From positions 385,564-449,563 of the forward strand of contig PBJO01000007.1 in NCBI GenBank assembly GCA_002720745.1: DNA of 64,000 nt, written 5' to 3'. A model generated the notes under the pieces. It was not told the DNA's origin. It did not search any database and worked only from the letters and a program-made list of their open reading frames with translations. The stretch is from Balneola sp. Lineage in GTDB: Bacteria > Bacteroidota > Rhodothermia > Balneolales > Balneolaceae. This document shows, in pieces, positions 47,996 to 57,112 of the stretch. Position 1 is the stretch's first letter, and each line of letters opens with the position of its first letter. The position numbers were made by a program, and so were the translations under genes.

Positions 47996-48298
47996 GTGAT
48001 TATTGTGAAATCATTAAAAGTATCCATATTAGGAAAACAGTACCCACTCATGGTAGAAGATCATGAAGAGGAAAATATGATTAATATTTGTAGGTACGTC
48101 GATGAAAAATTACAAGAATATCGACATCAACTAATCAAACAACCTGAATCAACCGTAATGGTACTTGCCGCCTTAAGTATAGCAGAGGAATTGTTTGAAT
48201 TACGAGAACAACTATCTAAGTCTGAACTGAATGAAACCGTAACGATGAAACGGGTGAATTCAAAAATTGAGCAATTACTCGAAGATATTAGAGGATAA
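47996..48298 (+). CDS. zapA: cell division protein ZapA
   Basis: This 100-aa protein matches the ZapA layout: an N-terminal globular segment (VKSLKVSILGKQYPLMVED), then NICRYVDEKLQEYRHQ and a long C-terminal coiled coil (VMVLAALSIAEELFELREQL, ending IEQLLEDIRG). ZapA tetramers bundle FtsZ filaments. The start is GTG at 47996; a second GTG at 48005 is also possible. Confidence 0.88.
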   Translation: MIIVKSLKVSILGKQYPLMVEDHEEENMINICRYVDEKLQEYRHQLIKQPESTVMVLAALSIAEELFELREQLSKSELNETVTMKRVNSKIEQLLEDIRG

Positions 48299-48301
48299 TT
48301 T

Positions 48302-49123
48302 GTGCCTAAGATTTTGACTACCCTATTTATTGGAGACATTGTTGGAGAAGAAGGTTTGGGGGTCGTGCGCAGCTTTTTACCTTCATTGATTCAAAAACAC
48401 AAAGCCGACTTTGTTATAGCAAACGGCGAAAATTCTCATGAAGGACATGGTATAAATGACGCTATTATAAGAGAATTGCTCAGCTTAGGCGTTCACGTGG
48501 TTACAGGTGGAGACCATTCCTTTGATAAATGGAAAGTGTTTCCATATATGAGAAGCAACAACCATATATTACGGCCCCTTAACTATCCTACTAATAATGC
48601 TGGTTTTGGCTATGGTATATATTCAATTCCCTCAGTGAATGTTTCCATTGGAGTTATTAATATCCAAGGTAGGACCTTCATGAAAGCCATTGATGACCCA
48701 TTTAGATCGGTTGATTGGGCCATTGATCAAATTCAAAAAGAAACCTCGCTTATTTTTATCGATTTTCATGCCGAAGCAACTGCTGAAAAAGTCTCCATGG
48801 GCTGGCATGTAGATGGACGAGCTTCTGTGTTGATTGGAACCCACACTCACATCCCGACCAATGATGCACGTATTCTTCCCAAAGGTTTGGGTTATTTAAC
48901 CGACGCTGGGATGACTGGCTCCTACGCCGGATCATTGGGGATGGATATGAAAGTAGCAATAAAACGATTTACAACAGGAGTTCATCAAAAATATAAAGCA
49001 GCTACTGGAGACGCTCATATAAGTGCTGTTTTAGCAAAAATCTACATTGAAAGTGGAAAATGCATGGAAATACGCCCATTGATTTTCCCAGAATTTAATA
49101 AAGTGTCCGAAAAACCCAACTGA
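48302..49123 (+). CDS. YmdB-type metallophosphoesterase (TIGR00282)
   Basis: This 273-aa phosphodiesterase starts at GTG. It has IGDIVGEEGLGVVRSFLP (10-27), FVIANGENSHEGHG (37-50), VVTGGDHSFDKW (66-77), DFHAEATAEKVSMGWHVDGR (about 158-177) and THTHIPTND (about 183-191). The B. subtilis relative hydrolyses 2',3'-cAMP and affects biofilm and RNA decay. The usual GNH motif reads GDH (G70-D71-H72), so the Asn metal ligand is changed to Asp. It follows zapA by 3 nt. Confidence 0.88.
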   Translation: MPKILTTLFIGDIVGEEGLGVVRSFLPSLIQKHKADFVIANGENSHEGHGINDAIIRELLSLGVHVVTGGDHSFDKWKVFPYMRSNNHILRPLNYPTNNAGFGYGIYSIPSVNVSIGVINIQGRTFMKAIDDPFRSVDWAIDQIQKETSLIFIDFHAEATAEKVSMGWHVDGRASVLIGTHTHIPTNDARILPKGLGYLTDAGMTGSYAGSLGMDMKVAIKRFTTGVHQKYKAATGDAHISAVLAKIYIESGKCMEIRPLIFPEFNKVSEKPN

Positions 49124-49125
49124 TT

Positions 49126-49806
49126 TTGAATTCACTACTTCGTATTGCTAATGTCAAAAAAAGTTTTGAAGCCCCAGAAAATGGAGTAGTCAATGTACTT
49201 AATGGTGTTAACCTTGAGATTAACCCGAAAACGATTACCTCTATCATCGGTTCGTCTGGAAGTGGGAAAAGTACTCTCTTACACATTATCGCAGGCTTAG
49301 ATAAAATTGATTCAGGCTTAGTAGAATGGCAAGGAGATGATATAACCCAATGGGATGATGAGAAAATAGCCACTTTCAGAAATACTGAAATGGGCTTTAT
49401 ATTCCAATTCCATCACTTGTTACCAGAATTCAGTGCAATAGAAAATGTTATGATTCCTGCTATTATTCATGGTAAATCAGAAAAAGAAAGTAATCGTTTG
49501 GCGAAAGAATTATTAGATGAATTTGAGCTAGGTCACAGAATCGAACACCGTCCCAACCAACTTTCTGGCGGTGAACAACAAAGAGTCGCTATGGCTAGGG
49601 CACTTATTAATACCCCGTCCCTTATTTTAGCAGATGAGCCAACGGGTAATTTAGATGAAAAAAATTCGTCCACTGTACTTAAATATTTACTTAGTCTAAG
49701 AGATCGATTCAATGTGTCGATACTTATGGTAACCCATGATATGAGTATTACCGAAGACGGTGATTTTATATTTGAAATGAACGATGGTAAATTGTTACCC
49801 ATATAA
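49126..49806 (+). CDS. lolD: lipoprotein-releasing system ATPase LolD
   Basis: This 226-aa ABC ATPase starts at TTG. Walker A is SIIGSSGSGKSTLLHIIAGL (about 38-57), with a Q-loop FIFQFHHLLPEFSAIENVMI (about 91-110) typical of LolD. The signature reads [17 protein letters not shown], and Walker B is [11 protein letters not shown]. With LolC/E it moves lipoproteins to the outer membrane; those genes are not adjacent. It ends the pheT-zapA-ymdB-lolD run, 2 nt after ymdB. Confidence 0.85.
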   Translation: MNSLLRIANVKKSFEAPENGVVNVLNGVNLEINPKTITSIIGSSGSGKSTLLHIIAGLDKIDSGLVEWQGDDITQWDDEKIATFRNTEMGFIFQFHHLLPEFSAIENVMIPAIIHGKSEKESNRLAKELLDEFELGHRIEHRPNQLSGGEQQRVAMARALINTPSLILADEPTGNLDEKNSSTVLKYLLSLRDRFNVSILMVTHDMSITEDGDFIFEMNDGKLLPI

Positions 49807-49962
49807 TTATCCTGAAATTACTAGAATGGATATTTACAACATTGTATTAGTATCTAATAAAGAGAAATATATTAAAATCAATTCAACCTGAACAATTAAG
49901 GTTTTGCTAAATGCACAAAGCGCCTTATTTTTTGCTACCAAAAATTTAACATTAAATGTATC

Positions 49963-50643
49963 ATGGCAGATTCCAAAAAAGACGATTTAACTAAAGACCC
50001 TCTAATTCAGTGGTTTGAAAAAACCAGTGAATATATACAAACCAATAAAAATACTATTATTTGGATTTTGGTGGTTATAGTGGTAATTACTGGATCAATC
50101 ATTGGGTATTCGTTTTATTCTAACTCGCAAGAACAACAAGCACAACAGCTTTTATCAATTGCTGAAGGATACTATGCCGAAGGTGATTACCAAAAAGCCT
50201 TAGATGGGGATAGCTTTGAATTAACCTATGGTTTCCGCACAATTGCAGTCGACTTTGCCGGAACCTATGCAGGTAACTTAGCAATCTATTATTCTGCCAT
50301 TTCAGCCTATCAGTTAGAAAATATTGACGAAGCGCTAGACTATATCGAAGAATTTGAGGTTCCAAAAGGTATTTTAGGCGTCGGGGCAAAAAATCTGCAT
50401 GCTAAACTCTACTTAGCCAACGGTAGTTTGGAGTCAGCTGCTAAAACATTTGAGTCTGCTGCACGATGGAACAACAATGAAGCAACCACTCCAGATAATT
50501 TATTAAGCGCAGCGGAGATATACTCTGAATTAGGTAATACAACCAAAGCAGCTGATTTAGTTGCGGAGATTCTGACTCAGTTTCCTAATAGCAGCCAACA
50601 GGCACGCGCTGAATTTCTTAAAGGTAACTTGGCGATTCAATAA
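49963..50643 (+). CDS. YfgM-like membrane-anchored TPR protein
   Basis: This 226-aa protein has a cytosolic N-terminus, one membrane helix (TIIWILVVIVVITGSIIGYSF, about 34-54), then periplasmic TPR-like helices: QQLLSIAEGYYAEGDYQKAL (about 64-83) and KLYLANGSLESAAKTFESAA. This layout matches YfgM/TPR_21 proteins, which help periplasmic chaperone networks with the SecYEG translocon. Its stop lies 4 nt from the convergent glycosyltransferase remnant. Confidence 0.8.
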   Translation: MADSKKDDLTKDPLIQWFEKTSEYIQTNKNTIIWILVVIVVITGSIIGYSFYSNSQEQQAQQLLSIAEGYYAEGDYQKALDGDSFELTYGFRTIAVDFAGTYAGNLAIYYSAISAYQLENIDEALDYIEEFEVPKGILGVGAKNLHAKLYLANGSLESAAKTFESAARWNNNEATTPDNLLSAAEIYSELGNTTKAADLVAEILTQFPNSSQQARAEFLKGNLAIQ

Positions 50644-50647
50644 ATAC

Positions 50648-51930
50648 TCACCCTTCGTTTTTGAGCTGTATGTATTTCGATAAGTTACGATGTGCTAACT
50701 GCGAATTTTGTTCTAGCATAACTTTTATTGGATTCATTATACTATTCTTCCGTTGCAGCATTTTATTAACATGATCGACACATCTAATCCCATACTCTAT
50801 ATCTAAACGTTCCTTTAGTTCAACTTTTTGGGCAGGAAATTCCCATCTACTTAATGCAGGAGCACTAAGGTATTGCACAGCTGAGTGCTTAAATTCTTCT
50901 ATTGTTTTGGCTACATGACCAGGAAAATCTACTCCATCTAAATGCACACTAAGCCCTTCACCACCTATAGGAGTAGTTATGATAGGTAATTCCATTGAAA
51001 TAGCATCCAATATTTTTCCCTTTACTCCTGCACCAAAGCGTAAAGGAGCTAACAATACTCTATATGCTTCCACTGTAGAGAAAACATCATCTACCCTACC
51101 CTTCATATGAAAACCTATTATAGATGGATTTTTTAATCGCTTCATTTTTGCATCCATATACGCTCCATAAATGTGACACTCACAATTTTTATTCCCATGA
51201 CCACGCAACGCTACATTAATATGTGGCCATAATTGATACTGTAAAAAGTGTACGGCATCTCTATTGGGTGCGTGCTTGAAGTTGCCAATGAAGCATACAT
51301 GAGTGCGCGTATCATTATTTAATGGACTAAATTACCCAACTGGTCTACTAGAAAGTATAGGCTGATACAGTAGTTGATTAGGCGGTATGCCATAATACTT
51401 CTGTGCATATGAAAGTTCAACATCAGATACCAAAAGACTCAGATCTGATCGGTGCATACTTACCATCTCACGAAGCGCAATAGTATTGTAAACAGATTTA
51501 GTTTTAACTTCGTGTTTAGCCACATATAAATGAGTCAGATACCCCCTATTTTCAAGCTCTTCAAGGGTTAATTGCCTGGCACGACGTAAACCGTGTAAGT
51601 CTTCAGTATCTAATATTCTAATTGCTTTAGGACAGGCTTTCATTACTAACCAAGAAAACTGCTCTTCGGTAGGATATCGATCAAAAATAACTATATCCGG
51701 ATTTATTTGGGCTAATTTAGCACTAGTCTCACTACTGTTAGAATCTATGGAGTGCCTATAAACCCTTTCTAGGTCTTCATAAAAGGCCGAATAGGATCCA
51801 TGTTCCTCAGTAGAACTTAGGTGGAGTTCAAAGCCTTCTCTAATAAACAACCTTATTAAATAGTCCAACCTCACACCAACTGCAGATGAGGATGGTTCTG
51901 GCCATATCAAACAAAAAAAAGCACTTTCAT
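50648..51930 (-). pseudogene. GT4-like glycosyltransferase, broken by a T-tract slip and a TAA
   Basis: Two same-frame pieces of one protein are visible. The N-terminal part holds LIWPEPSSSAVGVRLDYLIR and VIFDRYPTEEQFSWL. The C-terminal part holds VCFIGNFKHAPNRDAVHFLQ, then LLAPLRFGAGVKGKILDAIS and TTPIGGEGLSVH, with the GT4 donor-site motif. They are split by an in-frame TAA at 51332-51334. At the 5' end an ATG at 51928-51930 (overlapping the Ig-like stop) reads MKVLFFV and then stops. One extra T in the 8-T tract (51913-51920) would join it to the rest. Both lesions must be repaired for a full protein of about 425 aa. Confidence 0.87.
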
Positions 51931-53564
51931 TAGTTAAAATTAAACCGAATGGTTGAGCTAAATCCTGACTGAATAATAATCGACCTACGAATGATTAGAC
52001 TCTCAGGCTTATTATATGGCACCCAACTTCCTTCATCCCATCTTTGGTTAGCATTCGTGTCCAAGTATAGCCTAAGATTATAGGTAGATGCGCTCAGGGA
52101 GTCTATTTGAAGACGTTCTACGAACTGGCCTTGTTTGAGTAGTCGACCTTCCTGAGTACGTAGTTCGTAGGTAACAGTTTCTGTGAAAAGCGAATCACTA
52201 GGGCCAATCATTTCAACTAGCTCTATTGCTCCCCAATTGCTTGGACCAGAAACTGAAAAAGGTACCAACACTCTTCTTTGTGTCCTCGGGTTCCAAGCCA
52301 GAAATTGATAATCTACTCCATCCGACCACTCCAAATCAGGATACAAAACTAGGCGATTAGATTTAACTATATTCTTAGACCAACTATCGCGTTCGACCAC
52401 ACCTTCTACTATTAGCAGTGAATCGATAATGGCAACATTACGAATAGGTGCAGCGTATTGCAACTCAACTGAATCCCTCATACCTAATATACCTTCAGGA
52501 CGCACCCCGATAAATCGTTGAATTGTTGTGTCTGCCGCTCCTGAACCAATGAGTTCTTGAGTAAAGGGTTCCATAGTATTACCAAAAAAGTCCTCAAAAC
52601 CCCTTATTGTTAGTTCATACGTACTATCCTGCACTAGCGGCCTACTAGATTGAGCTAAAACAATGCTAGGATCCGCTGGTGCTATATACAAAGGTATAGC
52701 TGAAAATTCAGGTTCAGCAAAGCCTGCTTCTAGAGTAATCTGACCAGTAAATTCATTCACAAGTGCCTCGGAAAAACGAATTCGAAGTCGAGTGTCTGAA
52801 AGTAAACCCACCCCTAAGACCTCTGGACGCACGGTGTCTGCCTCCATTATGTGAATGGAAGCTAAGGTATCAATAACCCCATTCTGTACATTAACTGAAC
52901 GTGTATTAAAGGCATGAGCAGATTCCAATGATGAGTCCCAGATTTTATTTCTGTTGCGATCTTCAAAATTAACAATACTGTACTCTGTTTCACGTACATA
53001 GTTAAATCGAAACGTACCTCCAGTGTCTGTTTCCGTTCGATAAAGTGCTTTTTTCTGTACATCATACGTATTGGGGAATAAAAAAACTTCCTTTCCTTCA
53101 AGACCTTTTCCCGTTTCTGCATTCAATACTTTGCCTATCAAGCCACCTTTATCTATTTGATCACCTGTTGAAAAAGCAATGACCTCAGAGGCACCCATGG
53201 CATTATTTCGGGTATCTGAAACTTTATTGCCCAAGGTTATTAAAAGTGTGGTTGAATCAGGTAGGGGTGACTCAAAATCGATGAATAATGTCTTTTTTTT
53301 CCAGGACAATTGATAATCGATACCAATATCAGGCTCGATTTGTAAATTAGACAATATAGAATTTCGATTCACATATTCTGAAAACTCAATTTCTACGCGT
53401 TGCGAGCTAATACCCGTTTGTAGATTTTGCGGTACAGATCGAATTATACTAGGACCTTCTTTATCCGTTGGCCCACCCGTCGGAGCAATAGGAGTTGCAC
53501 AGGAAAGTAAAGAAAATAACAACAAACCCAGGCAAATTTTCGTTAAACCGCATAAATATTTCAT
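51930..53564 (-). CDS. Ig-like (SbsA-type) lipoprotein of Bacteroidota
   Basis: The preferred start is the ATG at 53564 (544 aa); GTG at 53585 is an alternative. The signal is MKYLCGLTKICLGLLLFSLL with the lipobox LLSC. Then comes PTGGPTDKEGPSIIRSVPQN, a common Bacteroidota lipoprotein opening, and a Big_5-type Ig domain (GISSQRVEIEFSEYVNR). A further beta-rich domain follows. It is exported to the outer membrane; the function is not known. Its stop overlaps the start of the broken glycosyltransferase. Confidence 0.8.
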   Translation of the reverse strand: MKYLCGLTKICLGLLLFSLLSCATPIAPTGGPTDKEGPSIIRSVPQNLQTGISSQRVEIEFSEYVNRNSILSNLQIEPDIGIDYQLSWKKKTLFIDFESPLPDSTTLLITLGNKVSDTRNNAMGASEVIAFSTGDQIDKGGLIGKVLNAETGKGLEGKEVFLFPNTYDVQKKALYRTETDTGGTFRFNYVRETEYSIVNFEDRNRNKIWDSSLESAHAFNTRSVNVQNGVIDTLASIHIMEADTVRPEVLGVGLLSDTRLRIRFSEALVNEFTGQITLEAGFAEPEFSAIPLYIAPADPSIVLAQSSRPLVQDSTYELTIRGFEDFFGNTMEPFTQELIGSGAADTTIQRFIGVRPEGILGMRDSVELQYAAPIRNVAIIDSLLIVEGVVERDSWSKNIVKSNRLVLYPDLEWSDGVDYQFLAWNPRTQRRVLVPFSVSGPSNWGAIELVEMIGPSDSLFTETVTYELRTQEGRLLKQGQFVERLQIDSLSASTYNLRLYLDTNANQRWDEGSWVPYNKPESLIIRRSIIIQSGFSSTIRFNFN

Positions 53565-53671
53565 GGTAATTTTTTCATGTTTCACACTACAATATAAAAG
53601 GTTGCACTGAAAGTTTTGTATACTTTAACCGATTAATAATACCACAATTATCAACTTCATCCGCAGTTAAA

Positions 53672-55030
53672 ATGCCTCATGTGTCCTTCATAAAACGAAG
53701 AATGACTTCAGTTTTTTGGTTACTGTGTTTACTTTTATTTCAGGTTTCCTGTGCCTCATACCTTTTAGATGAAACACAAGAGGGGATTAAAGACGCTGTG
53801 TATGATCAGCGCTATAGTGAGGCTATTGCTGGTTTAGAAGAGTCAAAAGATAAAGAGATCTATAAAGAAAAAGATTCTATCCTCTGGAATCTAGAAATGG
53901 GCATGTTAAAACACTACAATGGTGACTATGAAGAGAGTAATATGTATTTTTCAGATGCTGAAATTGCCATAGAACAGGCCTTCACTAAAAGTATTAGTCG
54001 GGGTATTTCTGCTTTCCTTGGAAATGACAATCAACTTTATTATGACGGAGAACCCTACGAAGAATTCTATCTTCATGCCTTTAAGGCCTTAAACTATATT
54101 CATCTAAACAAAATAGATGCTAGTCTTATCGAAATTCGAAAAATGGTCTATAAAATTGACCAACTCAATATTAAACTACGAGGACTTGCCGACACTTATG
54201 CTAGTACTGACACCCTAGCCAGCTCAATCGACTGGGATACTAAAGATACTAACGTCCAAAACTCTCCTTTTGCTCGGTACCTAGCAGCTAATTTATTTAC
54301 GGCCCTAGGTAATGTAGATGCCGCTCGGATAGAGCGTCAGCAATTCAATAGAGCCATAGCAGAACACTACCACCTAATTAATTTTTCATCACAATCAGAT
54401 ACTAATCTCACACAATTAAATAGAAATGTAATACCAGAATGGAGTTTTGGCCGAAATAACAATATACTTGTACTAAGTTTCACAGGTATGGCGCCTGAAA
54501 AAATACAACAAGACCTGCGAGTCTACAATGAATATTGGGAGACTGAGCTAAAGGTCTCCCTACCCAATCTTAATCCATATCGGTCGGAGATAATGGGGGT
54601 TCAAATTTGGGTTGGAGACTCACTAATGGGACTCAGTATAATGCTTGAGTCCATGCACGAAGTAGCTAAAGAAGTCTACACCTCAAAAATGCCCATTATA
54701 TACGGGCGAGCAGTACTACGAGCTATATCAAAATATTCTGGTACGCGATGGGTTGAAAATATGCGGGAAAAGGAAGATTCGTTTTTTGCCCATTTATTAG
54801 AATTTGCAGGGGACCTTTACAAAGAAGGTTCTGAAAAAGCAGACCTACGTTCCTGGTCTAGCCTTCCTGGAAATGTATTTGCCCACGCCTTCCAATTAGA
54901 TCCAGGCTCATATGAAATTGAGTTTCGGTATATAAACAAACAAGGGCTACCCATATACTCAGAATTTAGAGACATTCAAATCAAGCAGAGGCGTTTGGTG
55001 CATCTGCTTGAAACGCATCTAGCATTTTAA
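53672..55030 (+). CDS. COG3014-type lipoprotein
   Basis: This 452-aa protein has a basic N-terminus, hydrophobic FWLLCLLLFQVSCASYL with a lipobox Cys, and a helical TPR-like region (GLEESKDKEIYKEKDSILWN, then GMLKHYNGDYEESNMYFSDA). A middle domain follows with PEWSFGRNNNILVLSFTGMA, and the C-terminus is beta-rich. COG3014 proteins sit beside LpoB-like genes, as here (68 nt gap). An accessory role in peptidoglycan synthase activation is inferred from that neighbour. Confidence 0.78.
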   Translation: MPHVSFIKRRMTSVFWLLCLLLFQVSCASYLLDETQEGIKDAVYDQRYSEAIAGLEESKDKEIYKEKDSILWNLEMGMLKHYNGDYEESNMYFSDAEIAIEQAFTKSISRGISAFLGNDNQLYYDGEPYEEFYLHAFKALNYIHLNKIDASLIEIRKMVYKIDQLNIKLRGLADTYASTDTLASSIDWDTKDTNVQNSPFARYLAANLFTALGNVDAARIERQQFNRAIAEHYHLINFSSQSDTNLTQLNRNVIPEWSFGRNNNILVLSFTGMAPEKIQQDLRVYNEYWETELKVSLPNLNPYRSEIMGVQIWVGDSLMGLSIMLESMHEVAKEVYTSKMPIIYGRAVLRAISKYSGTRWVENMREKEDSFFAHLLEFAGDLYKEGSEKADLRSWSSLPGNVFAHAFQLDPGSYEIEFRYINKQGLPIYSEFRDIQIKQRRLVHLLETHLAF

Positions 55031-55098
55031 TGCAATAGCTACTAAGCTCATGAACCCGTATTATTATAATTAGATTACTAACGCAAAATAATCACACT

Positions 55099-55707
55099 AT
55101 GAAAACAACCATTAACCTTAGTCTTTTTGTTCTTCTGGTAATTAGCATTCAATGTAAACCAGTAAACAGTATCAGCCGAATATCCCCCGATAACACAACC
55201 GAATTATCTGGTAAATGGAATGATACAGACGCACGATTGGTCTCCGAGGAAATGATTGGTGATGCCCTAAGTAATCGATGGTTAAGCAACTACACAGAAT
55301 CCACAGAAAAACCACCCGTAATCATCGTTGGAACCGTCCGAAACGAAAGTATGGAACATATAGATACCGAAGTAATCACTAAAGAAATGGAACGAGCATT
55401 TGTCAATTCCGGATCAGTAACCTTAGTAGCTAAAGCATCAGAACGTATGGAAATTAGAGATGAGCGGCTAGACCAACAGAGCTATTCCTCCCTTGAAAGT
55501 ATGAGTGCAATGGCAAGAGAGCTAGGTGCAGATTATATGCTCATTGGAAATATCAGTTCTATCATGGATGATGCACCTGATGGTCGAACCACTGCTATAT
55601 TCTATACCGTGAATTTAGAACTCATCGATATTGAAACGAACGTTAAAGTTTGGATTGGGAACAAAAAACTTAAAAAACTAATCGAACGTAGAAACTATCG
55701 TGGATAG
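55099..55707 (+). CDS. penicillin-binding-protein activator LpoB family lipoprotein
   Basis: This 202-aa protein has a signal (TTINLSLFVLLVISIQCKP) with the lipobox Cys at about residue 20. The core matches LpoB/CsgG-like proteins: WNDTDARLVSEEMIGDALSN (about 41-60), then PVIIVGTVRNESMEHIDTEV and ADYMLIGNISSIMDD and the IETNVKVWIGNKKLKK ending. LpoB activates PBP1B-type synthases from the outer membrane. It follows the COG3014 gene. Confidence 0.85.
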   Translation: MKTTINLSLFVLLVISIQCKPVNSISRISPDNTTELSGKWNDTDARLVSEEMIGDALSNRWLSNYTESTEKPPVIIVGTVRNESMEHIDTEVITKEMERAFVNSGSVTLVAKASERMEIRDERLDQQSYSSLESMSAMARELGADYMLIGNISSIMDDAPDGRTTAIFYTVNLELIDIETNVKVWIGNKKLKKLIERRNYRG

Positions 55708-55826
55708 CTATACAGCTTCATTGACATTCAATAACTACTGGATAGCGTAGAACCAATCTGCTTAGTACGTGTTAGACTAATACCTCGAAGTTTCGGCTGC
55801 TGTTCAACTAAAATAAGGTTCACTTT

Positions 55827-56999
55827 ATGCGTTTTGACTACGGAATCATAGGTGGAGGACTCTCAGGTTGTTTACTTGCTTATTATTTAATACAGCAAGG
55901 CAAACGAGTACTTTTAGTTGAACGTAATACCGTTGGATCTGGGGCTTCAGGTACTCCCCTTGCAATAGTAAATCCTGCAACAGGTAGGTTTGCTAAAAAA
56001 GGGTTTAAAAGTTTAGAGTCAATTGCCCAAATTGACGCCTTAAAGCAGATAAGTCCGTTCTCCAATGCGCACGATTTAATTCAAAACAGAGGTATAATCC
56101 GACCTTGCTTTGACGCAGAAATAGCGCAAAAAACCCACCAAAATTATCTTGCGGATCAATGGGAAAAAGGAGTTGCAGGATGGATGAGTGCGGAAGAAAT
56201 AGCCGAACGATTTCCTCTGATTAACCCTAACTTTGGAGGCTTAATTGTACACAATGGGTATGTAGTTAATCCTAAAATGTACCTTCAAAATCTGATAAAT
56301 TGGCTAAAGGATCATTCTAACTTTTCATTACTTGAAGAGTATGAGGGTTTTAACTCTCAATCACATAAACCGGATAATACAAAACAAAACACAGACCCCA
56401 ATTACTGGGTATTTAGAGGTGATGATATTGAGATGCAAGCCAATATTCTTATCCACTGTACCGGGGCAGAGAAAATCATTAATGCAAAGATACCTGGAGT
56501 CATAGTTAAGGGACAAATCCTGCAATTTCGGTTAGTGGATTCAGCTTATGATGAAACAACAGTGCAGGTGATTACTGATCAAATTAATCAAACAAATAAC
56601 TGGAGTTCGTTTTTGAGAGAATACGCCATTAGTGCACAGGGTTACTTATGCTCTTTGGATGGTCGTAATTTGGTCATGGGAAGCACCTATGAACATCAAT
56701 TTTCTAGCCCAAAACCGGATTTTAAAGGTACCCAATATCTAAAAAATAAACTAGACCGAATACACGAGAATCTTTCTAACAAGATTGTTCAGGAATCTAT
56801 GTGGGCAGGGTTCCGATTTTCTACCCCAGATAGGATGCCTATTATAGATGAAATACCTACTTACCGAGGGCATTATGTATTTAGAGGCCTAGGCTCAAAA
56901 GGACTTTTACATAGTCATTACTATACGAAGATGCTTTCAGATTATTTATGCGGAATAGGCTTTCTTTCAAAAGAAGTAAGATTAAGCAGATTCAAGTAA
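55827..56999 (+). CDS. FAD-dependent oxidoreductase (DAO fold, MnmC C-domain-like)
   Basis: This 390-aa flavoprotein opens with YGIIGGGLSGCLLAYYLIQQ, then GSGASGTPLAIVNPATGRF, and ends with WAGFRFSTPDRMPIIDEIPT and GLGSKGLLHSHYYTK. The order is that of the oxidase half of MnmC, which acts on cmnm5s2U34 of tRNA, but no methyltransferase domain is fused. A general D-amino-acid oxidase-like role cannot be excluded. It is a single gene with 114 nt to the convergent barrel gene. Confidence 0.78.
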   Translation: MRFDYGIIGGGLSGCLLAYYLIQQGKRVLLVERNTVGSGASGTPLAIVNPATGRFAKKGFKSLESIAQIDALKQISPFSNAHDLIQNRGIIRPCFDAEIAQKTHQNYLADQWEKGVAGWMSAEEIAERFPLINPNFGGLIVHNGYVVNPKMYLQNLINWLKDHSNFSLLEEYEGFNSQSHKPDNTKQNTDPNYWVFRGDDIEMQANILIHCTGAEKIINAKIPGVIVKGQILQFRLVDSAYDETTVQVITDQINQTNNWSSFLREYAISAQGYLCSLDGRNLVMGSTYEHQFSSPKPDFKGTQYLKNKLDRIHENLSNKIVQESMWAGFRFSTPDRMPIIDEIPTYRGHYVFRGLGSKGLLHSHYYTKMLSDYLCGIGFLSKEVRLSRFK

Positions 57000-57112
57000 T
57001 AGATATTTTTTGACTTATACTTCGCCATTATTTGAAACTGAACTTGAAAATTAACTATAATTTAGTTGGGTTGTCATAATAAATCTCTGCTACATAGATA
57101 TTTTATAGTTAT

